From NCBI GenBank assembly GCA_024640665.1, contig JAHEEO010000155.1, positions 1 to 7,309 on the forward strand: a stretch of 7,309 nt of DNA, read 5' to 3'. Every line of letters starts with the position of its first letter. The stretch's first letter is position 1. The position numbers were made by a program, and so were the translations under genes. Below the pieces are notes generated by a model, which saw only the letters and a list, made by a program, of their open reading frames with translations, had not been told where the DNA came from and did no database searches. Below, one piece after another: positions 1-6,889 of this stretch. This DNA comes from Rhodospirillales bacterium (lineage in GTDB: Bacteria; Pseudomonadota; Gammaproteobacteria; Steroidobacterales; Rariloculaceae).

Positions 1-315
1 TGAGGCTAAAACTGCGCCTACTCAAAAAGCTCAGTAGACTTAGCTGGTTACTTTAGCGTGATCTAACCGCCTCATTTCGGTCGTCTGAAGACCACAGAAT
101 GCTGCGGCTTTCCTCAGCTGGCGACTATGCAGCGGTAATTGGGAAGCTGAGGTTCTACCATTGAACTACACCCGCGAATCTCGTGTAGGCCACTGATTCT
201 ACTGCTGGCTAACGCTCGGAGTCACCATCGACGGTAGAGGAATCGTGCTGGCCGTTCGATGCACAAACCATTATGGAGTCAGCAACTTGTCCCTGTCGCT
301 TCCAACACCGCCAAA
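1..315. other. Non-coding left flank downstream of the export operon
   Basis: No supported protein gene is seen here; open frames that reach into this stretch are antisense shadows of the TolC-type gene. It holds a tRNA-Gly 5' half at 139-175 (separate entry). On the minus strand, just past that half, there is a 6-bp hairpin at 107-92 (CCGCAG, loop CATT, CTGTGG, with one G-U pair). An imperfect inverted repeat at 226-234 / 252-261 (CATCGACGG versus CCGTTCGATG, 17-nt loop) lies 55 nt beyond the end of the outer-membrane channel gene. It could help end the operon transcript, but it has no T-run after it, so it is not a convincing intrinsic terminator. Confidence 0.5.
139..175 (-). pseudogene. 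5' half of a tRNA-Gly (CCC) gene, truncated after the anticodon loop
   Basis: Read on the minus strand, the 37 nt fit positions 1 to 38 of a bacterial tRNA-Gly. They contain acceptor 5' strand GCGGGTG, linker TA, D stem GTTC with loop AATGGTA and closing GAAC, a C at position 26, anticodon stem TCAGC, and anticodon loop TTCCCAA with anticodon CCC. The next bases should be GCTGA to close the anticodon stem, but the sequence continues TTACCG. No T-arm with GGTTCGA and no CACCCGC acceptor 3' strand follow in the 138 nt left before the window edge. The break exactly at the end of the anticodon loop is where some tyrosine-recombinase elements cross over and also where introns can sit. It is therefore either a remnant left by integration or rearrangement, or a split gene whose 3' half lies outside the window. 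The tRNA identity is clear; the cause of truncation is inferred. Confidence 0.7.
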
Positions 316-1794
316 TCAGTAGTTCGCGCCGTCTACGGGCGAAATTCCGAGACGCTCGAGATTAACTGTTGCGGCATCGTAATTCGCGCGTGCAATGCGC
401 CTCGCCAGGTCAGCTTCGTAATATCTGACTTGCGCATTTGCTGCAGTTTCTTCGCGAACGTTGACGAGAAAAAAGTCGCTTGCACCGCTGGCAAAGCGCC
501 GTTGCTCGGCATCCGCCATGGCCTCGGCTTGAGAAACTTCGAGCTCTGCGAGGCGCAACAGTTGTTCTGCGACCTGCATTTCGAGCACGATATTCCGTAC
601 TTCAATCTCGATCTGATCCTGCTGCAGCTGATGTTGCTGCAGCAGTGCATCAACCTCGGCGCGCTCGCGAATTACGCGGCCGCGAGCAGTGCGCTGCTGC
701 AGCGGCACGGAGAAAGAAACCCCTACGACGGCATCAGTAGAGTCTCTTGATGGACCGCCTTCAGCAATATCTCCGTAATCGTTGGAAACCTCGATGTTCA
801 GATCGACTCGCGGCAACAGTTGATTTTCGGCAAGCGCAACTCGGCTTCTTGCTCGCATTATCGCGGTACGCAATAGCTGCAGTTCTGGTCGGCGCGCCAG
901 CGCATCTGGCACTGATGGTGCGTCGTTTAGGGGCAGCTCTTCGATCGCACCAATCGGTGGCGGTGGTGACAACGCTTCGCGCGGCGCCTGCAACGACCTG
1001 CCGTCCGCATCCCGATAGTAAAGTGACAAGCCATTTGTTGCCGCTTGAAAATTACGCGCGGCCGTAGTGGCAAAACGACGACGGTTGGTAATGTTCAGCC
1101 CGTTCTCGATCAGAAACACTTCTGCTCTCGCACCACTTCGTACCTGCTCTTCCAAAGCCGTCTGTCGGTCCAGCGCGATTTGCAGCAAGTCCTCATATAC
1201 CGTCAGCTCGTAGCCGGTAACTACCCAGCGCCAGTATGCAATCAGGGCGCGCTGTTGTACGCCAATGCGCGTCAGCAACAGATCGAGGTCGGCTTCGCGA
1301 AGAGCCCGACGTGTGTCACCGAGACCAAAACGCCGCTCGTCGATCCGACGATTGCGCAGTAATGAGAACAGCAGCCCAACCTTTAATTCGCCGCGATCAT
1401 TGGTGTAATTGGTGTCCTCATATACGGGAAATGTTCCATCGGACAGACGATAACCTGCGTACAGTTCGCTGCCCAAAGGACGCAGGCGTTGGCGAATTCC
1501 GCCCGATGCGATGCTGCCATTGTAGAACCCGGTGGTGCGGCTGAAACTATCGGCGGAGAACACCAGATCGAACTCACCGTCGGCTTCGAGCACCGCGCCG
1601 TCGGCGCCGCGACGTTCTGCAAGACTCGCCAAAATTCCTGGGAAGTGCGCGTCTGCAGACGTGAGTACCGCATCGACGCTGAGCGTATCCGTCTGTGCCA
1701 CGACTGCTGTGCTTACGACCAGCCACGTCACCACGACTGCGCAAAAATATTCAGCTATCGAGCGTCGACGGGCGCCCGGGAGATCAGCGCTCAA
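316..1794 (-). CDS. TolC-family outer-membrane channel protein (type I secretion / efflux)
   Basis: The 492-residue product is predicted to form the outer-membrane and periplasmic tunnel of a tripartite export system. A basic N-terminus (RRR at 9-11) and a hydrophobic stretch at about 16-33 ending VVA before Gln34 look like a Sec signal peptide. The mature part shows the two-repeat outer-membrane efflux protein plan: repeat one at about 40-262 and repeat two at about 290-485. Both are rich in Ala, Arg, Glu and Leu helices; a proline-rich linker (PPPP near 277-280) joins them. The length is typical of the family. The start is a TTG whose TTGA overlaps the stop of the adaptor gene by 4 nt. It has GGAG at 1805-1802 with a 7-nt spacer, and no ATG occurs until residue 313, so TTG is the best start. 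It is third and last in the operon, after the ABC-like and HlyD-type genes. The substrate cannot be told from the sequence. Confidence 0.9.
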   Translation of the reverse strand: MSADLPGARRRSIAEYFCAVVVTWLVVSTAVVAQTDTLSVDAVLTSADAHFPGILASLAERRGADGAVLEADGEFDLVFSADSFSRTTGFYNGSIASGGIRQRLRPLGSELYAGYRLSDGTFPVYEDTNYTNDRGELKVGLLFSLLRNRRIDERRFGLGDTRRALREADLDLLLTRIGVQQRALIAYWRWVVTGYELTVYEDLLQIALDRQTALEEQVRSGARAEVFLIENGLNITNRRRFATTAARNFQAATNGLSLYYRDADGRSLQAPREALSPPPPIGAIEELPLNDAPSVPDALARRPELQLLRTAIMRARSRVALAENQLLPRVDLNIEVSNDYGDIAEGGPSRDSTDAVVGVSFSVPLQQRTARGRVIRERAEVDALLQQHQLQQDQIEIEVRNIVLEMQVAEQLLRLAELEVSQAEAMADAEQRRFASGASDFFLVNVREETAANAQVRYYEADLARRIARANYDAATVNLERLGISPVDGANY

Positions 1795-2831
1795 GTTCCC
1801 GCTCCGTTCTGCACGGCATCAGGCAGATTCGCCGGGAAGTTGTTGAGCTGACGCCACAGCTCGTAACCGCTCGCGACGGCTTCAAGCAGTATCCAGCCTC
1901 TGGCGTTCGAGCCGAATCGAACAAAACCATGATCGGGCCAGGGGTTCGGGTCATCGTTGTCCTCGGTGACCATCACACGAAACCGACCAGCTGTGCTGGC
2001 AGACGGGTCGACCGCGACGACGACGCCGCCAAATGTGCCAACGGCAAGCGATGGCCAGCCGCTAAATTGCACCACGGGCCAGCCCTCGAACTGCATACGG
2101 ACGCGGGCACCCGGCCTGACGAGCGCAATATCCCGTCCATCTATGTAAAGCTCGACCGCACGCTCTACATTGTCCGGCACGAAGGTAGCAACGACATCGC
2201 CGGCACTGACGATTGTTGCGGAATCGCCGGCATTCACGCGCAGGATGACGCCGTCGCGGGGTGCGCGCACCATCTGAACAGACTGGCGAGACAAATTTAC
2301 ATCCACGCGACTCAGCTGAGCGGAGGCTTCGGCGACGCGAGTACGCAACTCCTCGACGCGAATTCTGGCCTGTTCGTACTCACGCCTTGCGGCCAGCCCC
2401 TGATCAAACAACGAGCGCATTCGATTCAGATCAATTTCCGCCGTTTCTACTGCGATCCGGGCCGAATCGAGGATCGCCATAACCTGCTGCCGCTCGGCCT
2501 CCAGTCTTTCTATAAGATTCGGATCGATGTCAGCGATGCGAACGATTGGATCACCGGTCGTTACGTGGCTGCCATCTCTGACAAACCATTCCTGCTTGCG
2601 CCCGGAGACGAGCGCATTAATTTCCTGTACGCGATCGTTTGGGTTCAGCGCAGTTACCGTTCCGACGCCGTATGTCGTCTGAACCCAAGGCACAAAGACG
2701 AGAAACGCGGCAAATGCCAGTGTTGTTATCAGCACCATCCAGCCGATTACACGAGCGACTCGCGGTGGCCTGATCGAGTTGAGCGTAGGAAAGTGCGAGC
2801 TGTGTTTTTCGTTGGCAGCCATATCAGGCAT
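1791..2831 (-). CDS. HlyD-family periplasmic adaptor (membrane fusion protein)
   Basis: The 346-residue protein should link the inner-membrane ABC-like protein to the TolC-type channel. It has a short cytoplasmic N-terminus, one membrane anchor at about 29-51, and a first biotinyl-lipoyl half at about 60-101. A coiled-coil hairpin follows at about 104-186 (heptads rich in Glu, Arg, Ala, Leu), then the second lipoyl half at about 187-220 (RAPRDGVI) and a beta-barrel region with a repeated GWP at 250-252 and 258-260. The tail (RGWILL, then YELWRQLNNFP) is of the kind seen in HlyD proteins paired with type I secretion-like ABC genes. An in-frame start exists further upstream at 3083, but it would overlap the ABC gene by about 260 nt. 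ATG at 2831 has AGGA at 2840-2837 with a 5-nt spacer and overlaps the upstream stop by 8 nt, so it is preferred. Another ATG at 2822 is possible but badly spaced. It is second in the operon. Confidence 0.92.
   Translation of the reverse strand: MPDMAANEKHSSHFPTLNSIRPPRVARVIGWMVLITTLAFAAFLVFVPWVQTTYGVGTVTALNPNDRVQEINALVSGRKQEWFVRDGSHVTTGDPIVRIADIDPNLIERLEAERQQVMAILDSARIAVETAEIDLNRMRSLFDQGLAARREYEQARIRVEELRTRVAEASAQLSRVDVNLSRQSVQMVRAPRDGVILRVNAGDSATIVSAGDVVATFVPDNVERAVELYIDGRDIALVRPGARVRMQFEGWPVVQFSGWPSLAVGTFGGVVVAVDPSASTAGRFRVMVTEDNDDPNPWPDHGFVRFGSNARGWILLEAVASGYELWRQLNNFPANLPDAVQNGAGT
1795..1805 (-). promoter_or_regulatory. Ribosome binding site supporting a TTG start of the TolC-type gene
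   Basis: On the minus strand, GGAG at 1805-1802 precedes TTG (1794) by 7 nt, inside the end of the adaptor gene. The TTG shares its bases with the adaptor stop in the string TTGA, a common stop-start coupling arrangement. Confidence 0.55.
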
Positions 2832-4587
2832 CTGTTTCCTGCGGTGGAGTCGCCGTGGACGCAGTCTCTTTGAGGCCTGCGGCGGCGAGTGTTTGATCAC
2901 CCCTTTCCGTTGCGCGGCACAGCGCTTCGAACGAATCGTAAACGCGCTGAGATTTATTGCCGAGATAAAGATAACGATCGAATCCCAGATCGCGGGTTCT
3001 CTCCGTGAAATAGATGACAAGCGTGTCAGCTTTGCTTTGCAGAAGATCGAGTGAATTTCTGATTGTGTCGTCCGGCATGACATCGAATAGTTGATTCAGC
3101 ACCAGCACCCTCGGCTTGGCAATTATCGCGGACGCGAGCCGCAGGCGCATCGTTTCAGAAATTGATAGAGGCCAGCCGGAGACAGAAAGATGGGTATCGA
3201 GGCCGTTCGGGAGACGCGCGATTGCGTCACTGAGACCAACAGCGGCGAGGACTTCCAGATCGCGCTTGAGACTATCGTGCGTACCGCTCAAATCAAGGTA
3301 CTCGTGAATTGTCATCTCAACGACGGTCGGCCTGCCGAGGTATATCACCTGCTGTCTCAGCGTATGTGGCAGGATGCTCCTGATATCAATTCCACCAAGC
3401 GCCAGATAGCCACGTGCGGGCTGTTCATAGCGACGCAACAGGTCCATAAGACCGCGCTGAAGTGCATGGGTTTCGGCGATGCCCTGGACTCGTGCGCCGG
3501 CAGGCAATTCGAATTCGAGCGCTGCTTCGTGGAGAGCCTTGGTCGCGGCACCGGATACTTTGAGCGCAGAATTTTCCAATTGAATTACGTCACCGGTTTC
3601 CTGTTCTTGCTCGATCTTATCGAACAACGAGAGCTCTTCGATCGACGCACACAATTCATAGAAGTAGGACAGGTAGGTGCCCAATTGTGAAACTCCGAAA
3701 AATGCAACGGAGAGAACGAGCTCTGCTGCCACCAGCTGACCCAGTGACAACTGACCCTGAATGACCAGCCACCCGCCGAGCCCCAGCAGCGAAGCGCTTG
3801 CCAGTGCGTACAACACGAGGAAACAGACCGTTTGGGCGAAGTGATGTCCGAAGTGCCGTTCATGAGCGCGGATGTAGTCACGCGTAACTCCATCAGTTTT
3901 ATCGAGCGCTGTGGAAATATGACGATCAGATTTGAAATAGCCGTTCGACTCACTAAGGCTTTCGAGCCACGCAGCTGCTGCGTGTTTGGTATGGGATACC
4001 TGGATTGCGCTGCGAATAGCGCGTCCGCCCCACACCGCCCAGATCAACCAGATCAGAGAGACCAATACGAGATTGAACAAGAGAAACAACGGATGGTAGA
4101 GCGACACGAGTACTAAGCCGACCACCGTTTGCAGAATAATCGTGAAACCGCCGATGAGCATGTTCGGCAAATTCTTCTGCACAATGACGATATCGAAGTA
4201 GCGATTGAATAATGCGCTCAAACGCTGATCTTCAAAAAAGGGATTCAGTGCATATATTGATTTCAGGGCAATTTCTGCAACCATGCGCGCGTAAAAGCGG
4301 CGCTGAAACAAATCCATAATGTGAATGCGTAAAGCGTTCAGCAAACCCGAGAGCAGCATGAGCACAAACAGCGTTGTGCTGAGCACGACAAGCGATATCG
4401 TAAGGCCCGTGTTGGCAACGGTATTGATCAGCATCTGCACCGAAATCGGTGTCGCGAGGGACAGGAGACTAATGCCGACGCCATAGACAATAGTCAGCGA
4501 ATAGAACGAGGACTCCGGCCCGAGTATTCGGAAAATAAGGGCGAAAACCTCGCTCGGCGTAACCTGCGCATGGTGTTGATCGGTCAT
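2824..4587 (-). CDS. ABC exporter-like membrane protein with a degenerate nucleotide-binding domain
   Basis: The 587-residue half-transporter heads the operon and sits where the inner-membrane motor of a type I secretion system belongs. Six hydrophobic helices are visible at about 28-50, 62-85, 142-164, 166-185, 252-275 and 281-305. There is no C39 peptidase-like N-terminal domain. The C-terminal domain (about 335-565) aligns with an ABC ATPase through landmarks such as LPAGA at 361, GGIDIRSI at 398, GLDT at 462 and KPRVLVL at 491. The ATP motifs, however, are lost. The Walker A site is GIAETHALQRG (369-379) with no GKS/T. The Q-loop position is YLGRP (416-420). The signature LSGGQ is LSISE (474-478). 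Walker B ends in LNQ (497-499), where an active enzyme has LDE. The H-loop histidine is Thr528. The frame is intact, so this looks like a maintained pseudo-ATPase. It may pair with an ATP-competent subunit encoded elsewhere, or work without hydrolysis. The ATG start at 4587 has only a weak ribosome site. Confidence 0.88.
   Translation of the reverse strand: MTDQHHAQVTPSEVFALIFRILGPESSFYSLTIVYGVGISLLSLATPISVQMLINTVANTGLTISLVVLSTTLFVLMLLSGLLNALRIHIMDLFQRRFYARMVAEIALKSIYALNPFFEDQRLSALFNRYFDIVIVQKNLPNMLIGGFTIILQTVVGLVLVSLYHPLFLLFNLVLVSLIWLIWAVWGGRAIRSAIQVSHTKHAAAAWLESLSESNGYFKSDRHISTALDKTDGVTRDYIRAHERHFGHHFAQTVCFLVLYALASASLLGLGGWLVIQGQLSLGQLVAAELVLSVAFFGVSQLGTYLSYFYELCASIEELSLFDKIEQEQETGDVIQLENSALKVSGAATKALHEAALEFELPAGARVQGIAETHALQRGLMDLLRRYEQPARGYLALGGIDIRSILPHTLRQQVIYLGRPTVVEMTIHEYLDLSGTHDSLKRDLEVLAAVGLSDAIARLPNGLDTHLSVSGWPLSISETMRLRLASAIIAKPRVLVLNQLFDVMPDDTIRNSLDLLQSKADTLVIYFTERTRDLGFDRYLYLGNKSQRVYDSFEALCRATERGDQTLAAAGLKETASTATPPQETDA
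2832..2840 (-). promoter_or_regulatory. Ribosome binding site that fixes the adaptor start
   Basis: On the minus strand, AGGA at 2840-2837 is followed by the 5-nt spacer AACAG and then ATG at 2831. It lies inside the last codons of the ABC-like gene. It supports coupled translation and rules against the much longer upstream reading. Confidence 0.6.
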
Positions 4588-4771
4588 CGAATTCTGGCGA
4601 GCGAGGGTATTGAAGAATGACCTGATTCTGCCGAAATTGCCAGCAAAGGTCTATTTGTTAACGCTACTCCGGCATTCACACAATCCCTTGAGCTAACGTA
4701 GAAAATCTAATCGCCAGCAGCAAAAACCGCGAGGCACCTAACGAGCGTGATTAGCAAACTTTTACCCTGAT

Positions 4772-4799
4772 ATCGAGGACGCATCGACGACACCTCGAT
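4772..4799. repeat. Inverted repeat in the divergent intergenic region
   Basis: ATCGAGG and CCTCGAT form perfect 7-nt arms around a 14-nt centre. The position between two divergent units makes a regulator site or RNA hairpin possible. No T-run follows on either strand, so it is not a typical intrinsic terminator. Confidence 0.4.
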
Positions 4800-5037
4800 G
4801 GGGAAAGCGACACTCCTCCGGGAACGTATCGATCGACAGGGCGTTATTGGAAGGTGGGCTTCCCCGGAGATATTGGATGAATTGACCGGAACCCATGACG
4901 GATAATCGTATTAGGCCAACTACTTGCGCTAAGGTGCACAGCAGCAGTCAAGTTCAAAGTCGGTAGTCCCGCTGGTAAGCTTGAGCGTGGCTGCCGAGTT
5001 TAGGCTGGGCATAGAGATCATATTGATCGGATGGAAC

Positions 5038-5043
5038 AGGAGG
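5038..5043 (+). promoter_or_regulatory. Strong ribosome binding site fixing the soxC start
   Basis: A perfect AGGAGG stands 6 nt before ATG at 5050. It shows that translation begins here and not at the in-frame TTG at 4981. Confidence 0.85.
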
Positions 5044-5049
5044 CAGCAT

Positions 5050-6327
5050 ATGTCCAGGCAAAAAAATCCGGCATCCTTCGAATTCGCTGCCGGGAACGGC
5101 TTACTACATCGCCGGGAATTCCTGCGCGGTGGCGCATCGCTCGGCGGCGCGGCAGCACTCGCGTTCAGTTCGATTACACAAGCTCAATCTACTGATACAC
5201 CACTGTGGATGAAAGTGCCGGGCCGAGGCATGGAAGGCTATGGGCAGCGCAGTCGTTACGAAGACAATACGCTTCGGACAGTTGGATCGGCCGCAGGCAC
5301 AGTGGGTGCTGGTGCATCGAGAACGCCACTGGAGCGATTGGAAGGCGTCATTACCCCGAGTGCTTTGCATTTCGAACGACACCACAACGGCATCCCCGAT
5401 ATCGATCCTGCGCAACACCGACTTTTAATTCATGGTCTTGTGGAGCGGCCGCTTTTTTTCGATCTCGAATCTTTGTCGCGCTATCCCTTAGTGTCACGGA
5501 TTCAGTTTTTGGAATGTTCCGGCAACGGTCGTGCGAATATTGGTGCTACACCGGCACAATCCACGGCCGGGGAATTGCACGGGTTGCTGTCATGCAGTGA
5601 CTGGACCGGCGTACCGCTATCCATTTTACTGGACGAAGCTGGGCTGGCGCCGGGAGCCGCTTGGGTCGCTGCCGAAGGCGCGGATTCGGCAGCTATGGTG
5701 CGCAGCATTCCAATAGAGAAAATTCTGGACGATGCCATTGTCGCAATCTATCAAAATGGCGAGCGACTGCGTCCGGGCAACGGCTATCCGATGAGATTGT
5801 TCTTGCCGGGCTGGGAAGGCAATGCGAGTGTTAAGTGGCTGCGTAGACTCAAAGTGACCGCAGAACCGGTGATGGCCCGGGATGAAACATCTAAATATAC
5901 CGACCTGCAACCCGATGGCCACGCTCGCATGTTTACGTTCCCAATGGGCGTGAAGTCTGTCATCACATCGCCGTCCGGCGGCCAAAGCATGAACGGCCCT
6001 GGGCTATATCAGATTTCTGGTGTTGCGTGGTCTGGCGCAGGTGCGATCCGGCGAGTTGAGGTATCGGCCGACGGCGGGCGCACCTGGGCCGACGCGGCAC
6101 TGACCGAACCGCTGCTCTCGAAGTCACTGACTCGATTTCGAATTCCTTGGCGCTGGAATGGCGACGCCGCCGTACTGCTGTCACGCGCTATTGACGACAC
6201 TGGTGCTCAGCAACCCTCCAGAGATGCGCTACTCAGCGACCGCGGGCTTAAATTCAATTATCACTACAACGCTGTGCAAAGTTGGGTGGTGGCGCAGAGC
6301 GGAGAGGTGAGTAATGTCTATGTTTAG
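5050..6327 (+). CDS. soxC: SoxC, molybdenum sulfane dehydrogenase subunit
   Basis: The 425-residue protein is the catalytic Mo-cofactor subunit of SoxCD. In the periplasmic Sox pathway SoxCD oxidises the sulfane sulfur carried on SoxYZ and passes the electrons to the cytochrome subunit SoxD. A twin-arginine signal is clear: RREFLR at 21-26, a Gly/Ala-rich hydrophobic run, and cleavage near QAQ at about 44-46. SoxC-type blocks follow: MKVPGRGMEGYGQRS near 54-68, SALHFERHHNGIPDIDP near 104-120, and LECSGNGR with the Mo-ligand cysteine at 156. Further blocks are GYPMRLFLPGWEGN near 245-258 and the C-terminal dimerisation domain beginning near ITSPSGGQ at 305. Length and motif order are full for the family. 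The match to SoxC blocks favours SoxC over the related sulfite dehydrogenase SorA. The 3' end overlaps soxD by 14 nt. The rest of the sox cluster is not in the window. Confidence 0.95.
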   Translation: MSRQKNPASFEFAAGNGLLHRREFLRGGASLGGAAALAFSSITQAQSTDTPLWMKVPGRGMEGYGQRSRYEDNTLRTVGSAAGTVGAGASRTPLERLEGVITPSALHFERHHNGIPDIDPAQHRLLIHGLVERPLFFDLESLSRYPLVSRIQFLECSGNGRANIGATPAQSTAGELHGLLSCSDWTGVPLSILLDEAGLAPGAAWVAAEGADSAAMVRSIPIEKILDDAIVAIYQNGERLRPGNGYPMRLFLPGWEGNASVKWLRRLKVTAEPVMARDETSKYTDLQPDGHARMFTFPMGVKSVITSPSGGQSMNGPGLYQISGVAWSGAGAIRRVEVSADGGRTWADAALTEPLLSKSLTRFRIPWRWNGDAAVLLSRAIDDTGAQQPSRDALLSDRGLKFNYHYNAVQSWVVAQSGEVSNVYV

Positions 6328-6889
6328 GACGAATGCCACCGGGGTGCCAAGCGTACGCATCTTTGCCGTCGGCTTGATACATAGTGTCGCTATGCTGTGT
6401 GCACTGGGTCAGGCTGCGGCGCAGGAGGGTCCCGGTCTCGGTATTCCGGCAACACCTGCAGAAATAGCTGCTTGGGATTTGAGTATCGGGCCGACCGGGG
6501 ACGGCTTGCCTGAAGGTTCGGGTGATGCGCGGCAGGGTGCTGCGGTTTATGCAGCGAAGTGCGTCGCGTGCCATGGTGTCGACGGCCGCGGCCAACCAAA
6601 CGACCGGCTAGTCGGCGGCCATGGCTCGCTCGCAAGCGATTCAGCCGTTAAGACCATTGGCAGTTATTGGCCATACGCGACCACGGTATTTGACTATGTC
6701 CGCCGCGCAATGCCCTTTACACAACCACAGTCACTATCGAACGACGAAGTGTATGCCGTGACTGCATATTTGCTGTATTTGAATGGTGTCATCGATGAAG
6801 ACGATGCGATGGACGCGGGCAGGCTGCCGAATGTCGCAATGCCAAATCGCGATGGATTTATTTTGGCGTATCCTCAACTAGGCGGCTGA
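6314..6889 (+). CDS. soxD: SoxD-like single-haem c-type cytochrome
   Basis: The 191-residue protein is the electron-accepting partner of SoxC in the periplasm. Residues 1-36 are a Sec signal peptide (hydrophobic core about 15-33, ending QAAA before Gln37). One haem c site CVACH lies at 83-87, and Met133 in RAMPF is the likely sixth iron ligand. SoxD-type blocks are visible: GIPATPAEIAAWDLSIGP at 43-60, GGHGSLASDSAVKTIGSYWP near 101-120, DEVYAVTAYLLYLNG near 144-158 and MPNRDGF near 176-182. The well-known Paracoccus SoxD has two cytochrome domains and is about twice as long; here the second is absent and the gene ends cleanly, so this is a short one-haem form. GAGG at 6304-6307 with a 6-nt spacer supports ATG at 6314; a second ATG at 6320 is possible. 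The 14-nt overlap with soxC implies co-translation. Confidence 0.93.
   Translation: MSMFRTNATGVPSVRIFAVGLIHSVAMLCALGQAAAQEGPGLGIPATPAEIAAWDLSIGPTGDGLPEGSGDARQGAAVYAAKCVACHGVDGRGQPNDRLVGGHGSLASDSAVKTIGSYWPYATTVFDYVRRAMPFTQPQSLSNDEVYAVTAYLLYLNGVIDEDDAMDAGRLPNVAMPNRDGFILAYPQLGG

Larger units (their letters stand above)
4588..5049. other. Divergent intergenic region between the export operon and soxCD
   Basis: No gene is supported in these 462 nt; only very short open frames occur. Both leftward (export operon) and rightward (soxCD) promoters must lie here or further away. A weak leftward candidate is TAGACC at 4653-4648, a 17-nt spacer, and CAGAAT at 4630-4625, which would give a leader of about 30 nt. 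A weak rightward -35-like TTGACC at 4882-4887 lacks a good -10 partner. Inverted repeats are visible: ATCGAGG at 4772-4778 with CCTCGAT at 4793-4799, and CTCCGGGAA at 4816-4824 with TTCCCCGGAG at 4860-4869. The second pair encloses a small GGAAG/CTTCC hairpin at 4849-4863. These could be operator or leader structures, but their function is not shown. Confidence 0.5.

Noticed and set aside
39..70. Loose similarity to 7014-7042 (CTTAG, TTACTT and ACCGC in the same order), possible direct repeats at the two ends
   Set aside because: The match needs gaps and has no exact run longer than 6 nt, so it is not distinguishable from chance.
1..138. Possible group I intron following the tRNA-Gly half
   Set aside because: I could not find the conserved core segments of such introns in the 138 nt available; the 3' exon is not in the window.
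259..750. A 163-codon open frame on the plus strand
   Set aside because: It is antisense to the end of the TolC-type gene, whose own frame carries clear family features.
1695..2873. A 392-codon open frame on the plus strand
   Set aside because: It lies fully antisense to the adaptor and the start of the channel gene. Its product is rich in Arg, His and Cys with no recognisable domain, typical of a shadow frame.
2832..3083. 84-residue N-terminal extension of the adaptor
   Set aside because: It would lie inside the ABC-like gene and has no adaptor-like features; the ATG at 2831 has its own ribosome site.
4981..5049. 23-residue N-terminal extension of SoxC from a TTG
   Set aside because: The perfect AGGAGG before ATG 5050 and the normal distance to the twin-arginine motif favour the shorter form.
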